Part shown: positions 47,462 to 58,420 of the stretch, one piece after another
Layout: each line of letters opens with the position of its first letter
How positions within the stretch are numbered: position 1 is the first letter of the stretch
DNA from: Dermacentor variabilis
Taxonomy: Eukaryota > Arthropoda > Arachnida > Ixodida > Ixodidae
Assembly: GCF_050947875.1 (NCBI RefSeq)
Contig: NC_134572.1
Coordinates: 131,066,105 to 131,130,104, forward strand
Direction of reading: 5' to 3'
DNA: 64,000 nt
Notes under the pieces: model-generated
What the model saw: the letters and a program-made list of their open reading frames with translations, nothing else
Databases searched by the model: none
Told to the model about the DNA's origin: nothing
Made by a program: the position numbers and the translations under genes

Positions 47462-50400
47462 GGCACTTTGCCCCGAGCATCTAATGGCTTACGCATAATA
47501 GAAACACATACAAGCGTCCCTATTCCAACATACATAAAGATTAGAGGAGTTGAGCAACGCTCCTCTACTGTCTTGCGTACAGTTGATTGGTTCAAGTTTG
47601 AGAAGGATATGGATGACTCATGTCGGAAAGGCCTTTCATACACTATCGAAGGTGCAATCGCAGAGGCAGTGAAAACATCCATCTGCTGGCTCCCAAGGTC
47701 AGCAAGGTGAACAGACTTGGACATTGAACTGGAGAGGCTACGTGCGGCACGCCGACAGGCGGTGTTACGTATTCGACGGCTAGACGCCGAGGGTATCGGC
47801 GCACGAAGTCTGTCTTGGATCTGAGGGCTTCACGACACATAGAAAATAAAGTCCAGCGTCGTATGGATAAATTGGAAGACAAACGATGGAAAACTTTCTG
47901 TGAGTCGCTTGATCCCAAAAAATTGCTCTCGCACATATGGAGAACGGTTAGGGGTGTTCGCTCATCTCTGCATCAAAGGAAGCACTTTGCTGTTCTGCCC
48001 CTGTACCAACTCCACTCGGAACTTCAAGTGGCTGAACTGTTCTGTGCACGGTTTGCTGGGTACGTGGCCATTATTACTGACGCAGCACTGAATGACATCC
48101 CTGAGGCACGTGTACCAGAAATGAACGTGCATCTCTCATCCTATCATCTTATTGCGCTTTCAAGTTGGGTTGTCAAGTTGATGAAAAGAATGATTCCTAC
48201 TCACTTGGAATCGTACCTAGAGCGATTGAGCATCTATGCAGATGCCATGACGGCCTTTCGTCAAGGTCACTCGTCCACCGACCTCTCGGACTTCGTAACC
48301 TGGGTACAAAATCAAAAAAGCCTCAAGCGCCTATCAGTGGCACTTTTTCTAGATATAAAAGGAGCATACGACAGCGTCGCCCATGAGGCCATACTAAACT
48401 CACTTAAGGCAGTGGGAGTTGGTGGTCGGACATATCCATGCATTCGCGACTATTTCAGTAAGAGGTGATTTTTCTTACAGACGAAGACGGCCCAACTTCA
48501 GAACATTACATCTGCCGTCATGTGCCGCAGGGTGGAGTGTTGAGTTCTATTGTGTTCAACCTCGTCCTGGTAGGACTAGCGGAGGACTTACCGCGGGCGG
48601 GCCATGTCTCAATATACGCCACCGACATTTACATCTGGGCCTTTGCGATGACTCGCCCTCAGGTACGACCCAGGCTTCAGCGGGCGGCAACCATGACAGT
48701 GTCTTATCTCCGAGAACATGGCCTCAGTGTGTCTACTGAAAAGTGCGCATTGGCTGCCTTTACGCACAAACAAATGTCTGTATCCTGTTTCAATCAATAG
48801 CCAAGCTGTATACTATATTAAGACGCGTCGCTTTCTGGGTGTCATCATTGACCGCAACCTCTCGTGGAGCCCTCACTGCGTCTATCTGAAGAAGAAGTTA
48901 GTTGCCATTGCTCTGGTCTTCAAATATATCCGCGGGATAAACTGGAGTACACCAATCCATTCTATGATGCAGCTGTGCAGGGTATTGTTTCTCAGACTCC
49001 TATGTTACACTGTACCAGCGTTGTAAAATACATGCAAGACGAACTTTCGCGCTTTGGAGATCATACAAGGTTAAGCCCTACGCACGTGTTTGGGGCTGCC
49101 TCGGTGCACCTCTACAGCAGCGACAATTGCCATCACGGGAGACGATATTATCCGGACACATGTAGCTGTCGACTATCTCAGAGTGCACATTCGCCATTTG
49201 TCAAGGATCCCCGACCATCATTTGACCTCCCTACCAGCCGATAGACCTCGAGCAACCTTTTCAAGAGTGATTAGTGCTCATCAAGAGTGCGTACCGTCAT
49301 CTTATACACCGGCAGCCTAGCCTCCATCTCCCCTGTGGTGCATGCGACCACATCAAGTGAATTTTGCTATTCCTGGAATTACAAAAAAGGCCAATCATCC
49401 ATTGCCGGCTCTTAAGCAACTTGCGCTCCTATTACTGCACCAGACGCATCCTGACCGCATACGTATATATACTGATGGTTCGACCTCACCTACCAGCTCA
49501 ACTGCCGCATTCGTCGTTCCAGCTAAGCAGGTTACAGTTGGATTCAAATTGTCACACATGACTACATCTACGTTTGCAGAGCGTGCAGCTCTCCATGCCG
49601 CTATGGCGCACGCCACCAAAGAGCCAACAGAGAAATGGGCCGTATTTTGTGATTATAAGGCAGCTCTTCACACTATCAAGTCTTTATTACATCACATAAG
49701 TTAATAGCAGATGATACCTGATATCAAGGAAGTGAACCACCATGCCCTGGAAAGAGGGCACAACATTATATCTCAATGGATTCCTGATCACTGTGGCATC
49801 GTCGGCAAACACCTTGCTGACAAGGCTGCCCGGTCTGCCCACGAAGATACCCAGACGCGTCCAACACCTTTGGCGAGGCCTGACACTGCCAAGGAACTTC
49901 GCCTACTTGCACACAAAAGTCACAAGATCCCTGGAGTTCAAGTGCCTTCAATTGCCGATTACATAAACTGGACCCCACACTACGGCTACAACTGCTATCT
50001 AGCCTATCCCGCGGCGAAACAACCTTGCTGAGACGCTTGTGGCTGGGAGTGGCGTTCACGAACGCATACTCTTGTCGTTTCAGAATGGCCGAGAGCCCGA
50101 TGTAAGACTCCTGTGGGTGCGAGGAAACCATCGAGCACCTATTGTGTACCGGCCCTCGCTACGATGTACAATGTCTCTCTCTCTGGGGGCAACTTTACAC
50201 CGACTGGACTCACGACCGTTCACCGAGTCAAAGATACTCGGATCGTGGCCACACCCGTCACTGGCACGAAAAGTGATTCGTGCACTAGTACAACACTTGA
50301 AATGCACCGGCTTAAGAGACCGTTTATAGTGTCCCTCCCACACGCACTCAGTGCTTACTCTGACCCTTTTTCCTCTTTCTATTCCCCTTTCCCCAATCCT

Positions 50401-50490
50401 CAGTGTAGGGTAGCGAGGAGGGTGCTCTTCTGGCTGACCTCCCTGCCTTTTCTGTCCTTGCTTTCTTTCTCTCCCTCTCTCTCTGCTGTT
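47462..50490 (+). pseudogene. I-like LINE ORF2: RT, RNase H and 3' UTR (5'-truncated)
   Basis: The copy begins in the linker between endonuclease and RT (47468-47710). The N-terminal RT region and fingers lie at 47815-48468 (LDIKGAYDSVAHEA). After a frame break come HVPQGGVLSSIVFNL and the catalytic motif, here YATD instead of Y-A-D-D (48610-48630), so RT is dead. The thumb block GVIIDRNLSWSPH is at 48838-48876. RNase H spans 49460-49830: YTDGSTSPTSSTAAF, STFAERAALHAAM, FCDYKAAL and PDHCGIVGKHLADKAAR, with a frame break in the middle. The C-terminal finger region is decayed. The 3' UTR ends in a (CT)-rich tail near 50490. Same family as 9249-10327. Confidence 0.87.
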
Positions 50491-51053
50491 AATACGATCA
50501 GTTCATGAAACGGCAAGAAAGAAAGGCCATTGGCGCTGCCCAATTGTATATCTACGAGCTTTCTTAATCTTTGTGTTTCTGTCTAACCACTGATATACCA
50601 AGGTCAGGTTAATTTGCTAAGCGCACCCGCACACCATATTTCCTAAGTGTATAGTGGATGCAAAAATATGTATTGACTCATTTGCTTTTTGCGTACGAGA
50701 TACCCGACGTGCACTTTTCCGCAGTGAGTGATTCTATGTGCGATGAGTTGGACCGTGTGCAAACACATTCTCTCTTAGCATGTTCGATGTTTCAGAACAA
50801 TCCAAGACGCACATGCTGGTTACGAGAGACAGGAGCTTACAGAAAGCAAAAACGCTTCCAGTCCGCCGCTAGCTTATAGGTTTTACGTCTGGTTCATTCA
50901 AACGTTGTGCGATCGTGCCTTTACGGAGCATAATTTTGCGATCACATCTTGACGAGCCTTGAATTCTATTCTATAAATTAGAGTACGTTAATTCTTCAGT
51001 CGAGGAAATGTTGAAACAAGCTATGTCTGTCAACTAGCGTTGATTGTTTCAAC
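50491..51053. other. No recognisable gene
   Basis: Spacer of ordinary composition between a LINE tail and a SINE. Nothing was recognised. Confidence 0.4.
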
Positions 51054-51285
51054 ACCCGCCGTGGTTGCTCAGTGGCTATGGTGTTGGGCTGCTGAGCACG
51101 AGGTCGCGGGATCGAACCCCGGCCACGGCGGCCGCATTTCGATGGGGGCGAAATGCGAAAACACCCGTGTACATAGATTTAGGTGCACGTTAAAGAACCC
51201 CAGGTGGTCGAAATTTCCGAAGTCCTCCACTACGGCGTGCCTCATAATAAGAAAGTGGTTTTGGCACGTTAAACCCCATAATTTA
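51054..51285 (+). mobile_element. Ruka-type SINE, full length
   Basis: Nearly identical to the copy at 41017, with intact A box (TTGCTCAGTGG) and a B box changed by one base (GATCGAACCC). The body and 3' end are complete. The flanks show only an imperfect duplication around TTGTTTCAA, so I do not claim an exact target site. The low divergence between the two copies suggests recent activity of the family. Confidence 0.93.
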
Positions 51286-51961
51286 ATTTTTTTGTTTGTT
51301 CAAAAGGTGTGAGCAATACAGAGAACGATGGAGCAAAATTGAGTACTGTCGTAAGTGCGCGTTCTGACTTAGGAGCCGCTCACTTACGGAAACTTCATTA
51401 CCATAACTCAATGTATTTAGAAATATCACCAAAAATGGACGAAATGAATGTATATGTAGAGCTAGATGTTGCTTGACTGAAATTGCACGTTGGGCTTGTA
51501 GGTAATGAAGAGAGAGGTAGGTTCCAATAGATGTTAGTGCTACCTACCCTCTCTGGGGGATTGGCCAAGAACCTAGTAGTTCGATATCACAAGGATAAAG
51601 CCTTATGAACTAATGCAAACAAAGTTTGGGACTAGGTATATGGGAAATAATAGACAGATTGTAGCTTATGATTTTAATATAAGTTCGAGCAGCCACCTGA
51701 GGCCACCACAGCAAGAACCGTCGGACTATTCTTTAATAAAGTTTCTTCTTCTTCTTCTTCTTCTATAAACAGTGTGCACTCTCATTCGTCTTATTTTCTA
51801 GGCGCTCCGTGCTGGACGCTGATTCAAATATATAGCAACAAATTATTCTACTAGTCTTTCTTACTAATAAAAGGAAGCGTTGTATTTCATTCAGCCTCTG
51901 CAGCAACATTTCCTTGTTTTCTCACGCGAATAGCATTCTCTGCAGACCTCAGCCGTTTTGA
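51286..51961. other. No gene; (TTC)n tail-like tract
   Basis: A (TTC)n run at about 51742-51764 follows TTCTTTAATAAAG, a layout like a LINE 3' end. No coding part is recognisable upstream. Confidence 0.4.
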
Positions 51962-52076
51962 TTGCATCAGTCCATCCATCCATTCATCCGTCCATCCCTT
52001 CATCGGTCCATCCACTCATCCGTCCATCCATTCATCCGTCCATCCATTCATCCGTCCGTTCGTCCATACATCCTAC
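51962..52076. repeat. CCATCCAT / CATCCGTC minisatellite
   Basis: Units of CCATCCATTCATCCGT repeat imperfectly for about 115 bp. The Ser-Ile-His-Pro reading frame across it is an artefact. Confidence 0.9.
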
Positions 52077-52720
52077 GCCGGCCCAATAGCTTAAGTTGTC
52101 CACCTGCATGGGCCACTGGGTATGTGCTCGTTGTTGTTCAATCGCCGTCATTCCATACTTCTGATCTTACTCTCGCCAGGTCGTAGTCTACAACTGTTCT
52201 ACCCGGCATCCACTCGCCAAAGTTTTCTAATAGCTTCGACCACTAGGTATGGACTCGTGATCGTGAAGCCGTCGTAGTCGTTATTTATAATCTCATTTCA
52301 GCTTTGTCATCCGACACTCGTGACACCGTCGCAGTCATGGCATGACCCTCCTACAGTCGTCATACATTCCTTGTCACACCGCCATCATGATGCCGTCTCG
52401 GTCGCTGAATCGTCGCCATTCCCTCTTTTTGATTTTACTCTCGTCATGCTGTCGTCTTCAAGCCATTCCAACCCAGTGGTCGAAGTTTTCTCATCGCTTC
52501 GACCACTAAGTGTGGGCTCGTGCTTCTGATGTCGTGGCCGTTGCATCGTCGTCATTTCAGCTTTCTCCTCAGACTCTCGTTATGCCATCGTTATTACCGC
52601 ATCACCACTGTACGATCTTCATACTTTCCTTGTCATACGCCATCGTGATGCGGACGTGGTCGTGCAATTTTTTTGCCGCTCCAGTTTTTCACAGTGAAGC
52701 AATTAAAGGCTAGTTCCCCC
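52077..52720. repeat. GTC-rich imperfect repeat array, left part
   Basis: The array is dense in GTCGTCAT-like words. A longer unit of about 130-260 bp recurs, marked by CCACTRGGTATGTGCTCG-like landmarks near 52110, 52240 and 52499. The same landmark resumes at 56858 after the Penelope-like insertion, so the array was once continuous with 56865-57650. Confidence 0.7.
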
Positions 52721-52934
52721 AAGATCGTGTCCGTGTGTCGACACAAAACTCGAGCCTTCGCCTCCGTCATCCGCGTCAGACGCGACCTACGTTCGTGCAA
52801 TCGAGTACGTTCCGTGATTTACGCGGCCCTACTAGAATAAAACGTTATTGTATCAATAACCAATCGTACGTGCCGTGCGAACCGTGACGTCGCGATCGCG
52901 CCACAGCGTTTATCAGTTGCCCTTTTCAGATACG
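52721..52934. other. Leader-like stretch before a short ORF
   Basis: Non-repetitive and fairly GC-rich, with AATAAAACGTTATTG near 52836-52850. It could be the 5' region of the 38-codon ORF that follows. No promoter element is convincing. Confidence 0.3.
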
Positions 52935-53051
52935 ATGGCTCGGCCGCGTGCCGCGCACTCTCAGGAAGAAGAGCGAGAACGCAAGTTTCGGCGAAATGCC
53001 CAGAAGCGCCAATGGGCGCACAAACGTAGCGAAAGAGCGACGTTTGCGTGA
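52935..53051 (+). CDS. Short basic ORF (38 codons), unknown
   Basis: It opens MARPRAAHSQEEERERKFRR and is followed by a Lys/Arg-rich segment ending in TFA. It is highly charged and helix-prone, like the start of Arg-rich repeat proteins that are common in tick genomes, though I cannot name a family. It stops just before the 78-bp repeat array, whose open phase is different, so a frameshift may have separated a longer protein. It may equally be chance. No homologous neighbour helps. Confidence 0.3.
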   Translation: MARPRAAHSQEEERERKFRRNAQKRQWAHKRSERATFA

Positions 53052-53065
53052 ACATTTGCTCAACC

Positions 53066-53520
53066 GACCCGCGGTAGAGGTGAAGCCGGCGTTAAGCCCT
53101 ACCCATACGTGGGCCGATCCCGAAGACAGAGCAATACCGGGCCGACCCGCGGCAGAGGGGCAGCAGACGTTAAGCACTCCCCACGCGCGAGCCGATCCCA
53201 ATGATTGTCCAACACCAGGCCGACCCGCGCCGGAGGTGACGGAGGCGTTAAGCACTCCTCATGCGTGGGCCAATCCCGAAGTTAGTGGAATGCCGGGCTG
53301 ACCCGTGGATGAGCTGAAGGAGGCGTTAGGCACTCTCCCCAAACGTAGGCCGATCCCAAAGATAGCGCAATGTCGGGCCCACCAGCCGCGGAGGGGAAGC
53401 AGCCGCTGGACATTTCCCATACCTGGGCCAATAACGAAGATGGTGAAATATCAGGTAGACTCACAGCGGAGGTGCAGTTCGCAATTAAGGTGCCCACTTT
53501 CACAGCTTCGCAGGTAATGG
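53066..53520 (+). repeat. Tandem repeat of exactly 78 bp (26 codons), six copies
   Basis: The GACCCGCGG landmark recurs at 53066, 53144, 53222, 53300, about 53378 and 53456, every 78 bp. In one frame the first three units read R-P-A-(V/A/P)-E then L-S-(P/T)-x-H and A-(D/N)-P with a closing P-G, 26 residues each. Length is exactly conserved while bases diverge by many substitutions, as expected if the phase had once mattered. An in-frame stop occurs at 53299-53301 and one frame change after it. Relatives lie at 57690-57800 and 42377-42445. Confidence 0.85.
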
Positions 53521-53624
53521 TTCTTCACAGAGGGGGGACACCGAGTTTTTTTTATCTTAATATCGTCATGCCGCCGTCGCCATGTCTTCAACTCTTACAC
53601 TACGATCAAAGTTGCTTAACTGCT
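53521..53624. other. GTC-rich spacer before the Penelope-like insertion
   Basis: Short stretch of the surrounding GTC-rich repeat field ending in the 13-bp duplicated target. Confidence 0.4.
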
Positions 53625-54729
53625 TAGCTCACTAGGTCCAAAAACAAAAAAGGGGCTGACAGATGGAATAGCACACTGTGGTATAAAGTTTGTAAACAGG
53701 CATAAGGAGCCTCAGAAAGGCTGGCCAACGTTTCGAATGGAGGACCTTTCTTCGTCAAAGGCGGCCTCGTCATCCTCGGCATGTTACTTTTAAAGGGTTA
53801 GTGCAGTGATGTCACGTGCGTTTGTCGTTGGTGGTGGTTGGTTATAAAGGGAGAGACTTCAGAGGTAATGAGCGCTGTCGCTGACGTCTCTGAGCGTCGT
53901 TCCCAAGACGAGGGGTCAAGAGCGGGGAAGTGCGGAGGCGGAGAGAAAAGAAAAGAAAGAAAAGGAGAGAGAAAAAATGGGGGCGGGGCACCAAGACTGA
54001 AAAAATGGTGGGGAGAAAAAAAAAGGAGGGGGGGCATGGGATGGCGTCGGGGAAGCGAGAGGTTAGGGAGCATTCAGACGTGTCGTTGGCGGCATGTTTT
54101 TGTGGCATTAGAAGAGCCGGTTAGGAGGTCAGTGCGCGAGTGGCACAAAAGGCAAAAAAAAACCCCGAGTTGAAAGCGCGACTTTCGTAGCATAGCAGCA
54201 ATGCGTCGAGTTATATTGAAGTAGTTATGATGGCGACAAGGAGTCTGGGATGCAATGTATGGCCTATCTGGAAGGCAGCGGCATGGTCTTTCATAGGCCG
54301 TTAGCTCCAGTAGCTCAATGTAGATGTCGTTACGGCGGTATACAGAAATGGCGATACCTCGTGTGGCTCAAGCACCGAAAAAGGTATAATGACGTCTGAG
54401 ACTTCGGAATGTGTTGGTGAGGGTGTTTCAAAAACATATAATAGAAAACAGACCAAAAAGAAATAGGAGAGGGTGAACCGAAACCGGAATAACAAATAGG
54501 ATGGTGACGTGAGCAGAAGCGAGCGGGGGCCGATGTACATGGGAAAAGGGGGTCGTAGAGTTGATGTAAACGTAAAAACATGAAGGAATATGTTATATTT
54601 AGTAGTAGGCAGGAAAAAAATTTCGAAATGGAGGAATAGGTGAGGTTAAGAATTGAGGTTAGCTGGTGGCATAATGTGTGTTGTGTCTTGGTTGATGATA
54701 TGAGAATTTCAGATTTAAGTTACCGCTTT

Positions 54730-55330
54730 TACAGATTCTAAGTTGCAACGTGCCAAATTATTTCCCGCCGGGTGTAAGCAGGTAAACTTGTGTATGAGGT
54801 ATGATTCCGTATATTTCCTTTCGCGAGGTGAACGGAAATTTGTTTGTAGTATATAAAGCCTTGCTTTGTCATATATATGACCATGTTCATTAAAGTGGCT
54901 GGCTACTGCTTTAGGTAAATTGTGTTTTGTGTCCGCGCGGTGACCATTGAGTCTGGTATGAATTTGTTGTCCAGTGTCACCTATTTATTGTTTGCTGCAA
55001 GTGGCACCTTCTACACAGTAGACTACGTTGCTTGATGTGCAGGTGAAAGCCTAAGTTACCTTGTGTGCATAATTTGACGCTGTACTTTTTACTGTAGTAG
55101 TAGACTGAATATGTTTGCATGTAGAGCACCTGGGGCGGCCGCAGGGGTCGGTTTTCAACTTCGTCTTTGTTCTGAGTTTGGCATGCACAAGAATATCTTT
55201 AAAATTAATGTTGCGTTTTTAGGCTACTCTGGGCGGGTCTGGAAAAATCTTATTAAGTTTCTGGTTTCTGGTGAGCATTGGGTGGAATTGGGTAGTATAT
55301 ATATTGGGTATATGCTTCTGGGGTCCCACC
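54730..55330 (-). pseudogene. Penelope-like RT thumb and GIY-YIG endonuclease
   Basis: On the minus strand, NINFKDILVHAKL (about 55220-55180) matches the RT C-terminal block of Penelope-like elements. Next comes a Cys-rich linker PCGRPRCSTCKHIQS (about 55145-55100), the zinc-like motif that precedes their GIY-YIG nuclease. In the nuclease, NVVYC corresponds to the GIY part. The YIG part reads stop-I-G at 54987-54979, where TAA stands at the usual Tyr. Downstream are HRADTKHNLPKAVASHFNE and LARCNLESVKAVT, as expected. The nuclease would cut DNA for integration. This copy is dead through the stop and earlier frame breaks. Confidence 0.75.
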
Positions 55331-55384
55331 ACACCATCCTGCAAACTGGCAAACAACATTGCAGAATGCCTCACTTTCACTTTT

Positions 55385-56070
55385 GAATATCGTCAAGCAA
55401 CACTGCGAAGAACAAATCGTTAGTTTTAGCCACAGACTTCTGAACAAAGCTCTGACACCAGATGAGAAGAAAGATTTCGAGCATTACGACGAAAAACATT
55501 CTAGAAAATTGGTTCAAAAACAAAGGGGAAAAGCAAACTTTAATCCAAAAACAACCTTCCAGGCAAACAGTCATCACACGCCGACAAGAGGGTCCTCGAG
55601 TTTAGAAGTGCCAGACGTGGCGGAAACTTCCACAAAATAAGCCACTCTAATGTTGTAGAGATATCAAAAACATTAAGTAAAAAAGAAATAGGCGTACTCA
55701 GGCAAGGCCTAAGCTTTTGTACTACGAACAACACAATAAATGAATTCGAGCTTCACAAGGACCTCTCAGAATTTTCCCGACGGATGCGGGTCAAACACTT
55801 TTTCGCAGACACACCACACACGGGACGACACAACTTAGAGCCCAATTTAGTTTGACTCCCGAACCAGAACAAGCCATAGCACTTGACATATACCTTAAGA
55901 GTGTCTGTAAGGAAATTATAAGCCAATCCAAGACATCTAAGCGACCTAAAAACATAGCTGCGTCGGAGAGTCATATCGTTTCAAATCTTAGTTTCCGGAA
56001 TGACTGTTATTAAGGAAGTAGATAATGGTGGAAGTATAGTTATTTGGCGTGTAGAAGGGTATCATACATG
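55385..56070 (+). pseudogene. Penelope-like N-terminal region
   Basis: The first part (to 55640) is a charged region with HRLLNKALTPDEKK. After a frame change, VVEISKTLSKKEIGVLRQGL (about 55652-55710) is followed by SFCTTNNTINEFELHKDLSE and FSRRMRVKHFF. This is the conserved N-terminal domain of Penelope-like RTs (usual form N-L-S then a G-L-S-F-C-P block). At about 55950-56065 comes the A-S-E-S block and an IKEVDNGGSIVIW-like segment, with breaks. Coding then stops and the 3' region begins, so the RT fingers and palm are deleted. Confidence 0.75.
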
Positions 56071-56864
56071 GTGATATTTCTTTTTTTGTCTATTTTCTAT
56101 TATATGTTTCTTGAAACACCCTCATCAACCCATTCCGAAGTCCCATACGTCAATATACCTCTTTCGGCGCCTGAGCCACACCTGGCATCACCATTTCTGT
56201 ATACCGCCGTAACGACACCAACGTTGAACTACTGGGGCTAACGGCCGTTGAAAGACGATGCCGCTGCTTTCCAGATACGCCATACATTGCATCCCAGACT
56301 CTATGTCACCATCTTTACTTCAATATTACTCGACGCATTGCTTCTATGCTGCTAAAGTCACGCTTTCAACTCACCATTTTTCTTTTTTTGCCTTTTGTGT
56401 TACTCGTGCACTGACCACCTAACCGGCTCTTCTAATGCCAACGACACCTCTGAATGCTACCTAACCTCTCGCTTCCCCAACGCCCTCCCATGCCCCCCTC
56501 CTTTCTTTTTTTTCTTGTTCTTTCTCCCCCATTTTATCCCTTTTGGTGTCCCCCCCGTTCTTTCTCTCTCCTTTTCTTTCTTTTCTTTTCTCTCCACCTT
56601 CCCACTCCCCCGCTTTTGTACCCTCGTCTTGGGAAAGACGCTCAGAGACGTCAGGCGACAGCGCTCATTACCTCTGAAGTCTCTCCCTTTATAACCAACC
56701 GCCACCGATGACAAACACACGTGACGTCACTGCACTAACCCTTTAAAACTAACATGCCGAGTAGACCAGGCCAGCTTTGACGAAGATAGGTCCTCCTATC
56801 GAAACGTTGGCCAGCCTTTCTGAGGCACCTTATCCCTGTTTACAAACTTTATAGCTCACTAGGT

Positions 56865-57650
56865 GTGGGCTCATGGTCGTATACCCTCGTGGTAGCTGCG
56901 TCTTCATTTTTCCAGCTTGCCGTGCGAATACCGCCATACCGTCATCACGTCATCGAGGTCGCACAGTCATCATCATGCCATCATCGTCATGTTGTCTTCT
57001 AATCATTGTCATGACTTCAGTAACGTCGCTCCGTCCTCACGCTGCCTTCGTCATAGCACCGGCGTTGTTCGATCGTCATTCTTTCTTCGTCATTGCATTG
57101 TAATTCTATTGTTGTCAGTCAATCAAGATTATGCAACCTTTGTTATGCCACCATTGTGAGCTACTCGCTAACATGCCTCCATTTTCGGATAGTTGTAATT
57201 CCCTCATGGTCTTGCCGTCATCTTCACTCCAGCTTCGTATAATCTGTCTTTTCTCAAGCCATGGTCGTTGCACCAATGTCAACGCACAGGTATCATGTCA
57301 CGCTCATAGTAACGCCATTGTCGGCATGCCCTCGTCATCAGTCCGTTGTCCTCACGCCGTTGTCAGGCCATCGTCGTCATTGCGTCGCCATCATACAGTC
57401 ATCGCCACGCGTTTTTTGCCATACCATCGTAGTGATACCGTTGGTGTTCTTACATTGTGATCACTACCACTTCGACATCCGACTCCCCTCACCCTGTCAT
57501 CGTAAAGCATCATCGTCCCACAGTCGTCGTCATACCTTTGTCATCATGCCATCGTCGTCCCTGCACTAACGTCATCCCATTGTTGTTATCCCGTTGTCAT
57601 CCATCGATGTCATTACTTGTTCGCCAATCTGTCGTAAGCATGCTACCGTC
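56865..57650. repeat. GTC-rich imperfect repeat array, right part
   Basis: Continuation of the array at 52077-52720, dense in CATCGTCGTCAT-type words. Open frames rich in His, Ser and Arg on either strand arise from the composition and are not genes. Confidence 0.65.
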
Positions 57651-57689
57651 ATTCAGTCGAGATTGCAATGCCGGGAGTGCAGTCGGGAT

Positions 57690-57800
57690 TAGAATACCAG
57701 ACCGACCTGCGGCGGACGTGAAGCAGGCGTTGGCCGATCCCGAAGATAATGCACTGCTGGGCCGACCCACGGTGGACGTGCAGTTTATGTGTAGACCGAC
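57690..57800 (+). repeat. Shortened units of the 78-bp repeat family
   Basis: One full and one partial unit read RPAADVKQA then DPEDNALLGRPTVDVQF. Compared with the 53066 array, the segment corresponding to S-T-P-H-A-W is missing, giving a 20-codon spacing. The unit-length change still keeps frame. Confidence 0.75.
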
Positions 57801-57845
57801 ATAAACAACTTCGCTGGTCATCCTTCACAGAGTGGAAGGGCACTC

Positions 57846-58420
57846 CGTATTTAACGCGATAGCGTTAAGGGCCCCTGTCGTAGAAAATCTGGTGTCTGCG
57901 TTGGACATCGTTCCGGCAAAAATATTTTAGCACCACCCTTACCCCACCCTCCATGTAGCACAAGGAATTTATTGTACTAATTGTATTTCACAAGCTAAAA
58001 TACATGAAAAAACCGTAAAGTACGATGTACACACTACCTACAGGAGGGATAGCTCTCGGATTGTAAGTTTAATATACGAGAAAACTTAATTCTGTTACGC
58101 GAAAACTCAAACAAAGCCCTTTTCCAGCGTTTCTACATTCCATAGACCGCCTACGGCTTCCTTCATTTGAGCGCGCCGGCGCGTTAATCTCTGGGAGTGC
58201 ACGTAGTGACGCGCCCCCTTCCTTGAAATACTTGCTAATGGCGCTTGTCTCCGCCACATCGCGGTCCACGCAAAAGGACGCGTTGCTACCAGAAAGCACG
58301 CCTTCGTGCAGAAGGTTCTCCACGAGCATTTCCCGGTAAAGAATATAGTTACATACGGTGCAGTTGTCGGGAAGCGCGAGCAGCAGTCAGGGATATTTAA
58401 ATGCTATCGCATTCCACTCT
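57846..58420. mobile_element. MITE-like element with palindromic ends
   Basis: The left end (TTTAACGCGATAGCGTTAAG, about 57850) and right end (TTAAATGCTATCGCATTCCA, about 58395) are related as imperfect inverted repeats. The core of each is itself a short palindrome around GATAGC. No frame is coding. I infer a small non-autonomous DNA element; the exact limits and target duplication are unclear. Confidence 0.45.

Larger units (their letters stand above)
53638..56851. mobile_element. Penelope-like element composite, inverted arms, 13-bp target duplication
   Basis: A single 3214-bp insertion flanked by TAGCTCACTAGGT at 53625-53637 and 56852-56864. The left 830 bp (53638-54475) and right 790 bp (56065-56851) are inverted repeats of each other, both corresponding to the element's 3' region. 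In between lie two coding pieces facing away from each other: a minus-strand C-terminal piece with the GIY-YIG endonuclease, and a plus-strand N-terminal piece. The right piece jumps from the N-terminal domain straight to the 3' region, so RT is deleted. Penelope-like elements are known for such inverted and rearranged ends. One duplication enclosing everything argues for a single insertion event. Confidence 0.75.

Noticed and set aside
53838..54173. Charged open frame in the left Penelope arm and its mirror near 56457-56720
   Set aside because: Purine-rich low-complexity 3' region of the element, mirrored by the inverted arm; no domain.
57261..57569. His/Ser-rich open frames in the GTC-rich array
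   Set aside because: Composition artefact of CAT/GTC words, with no conserved unit in protein sequence.
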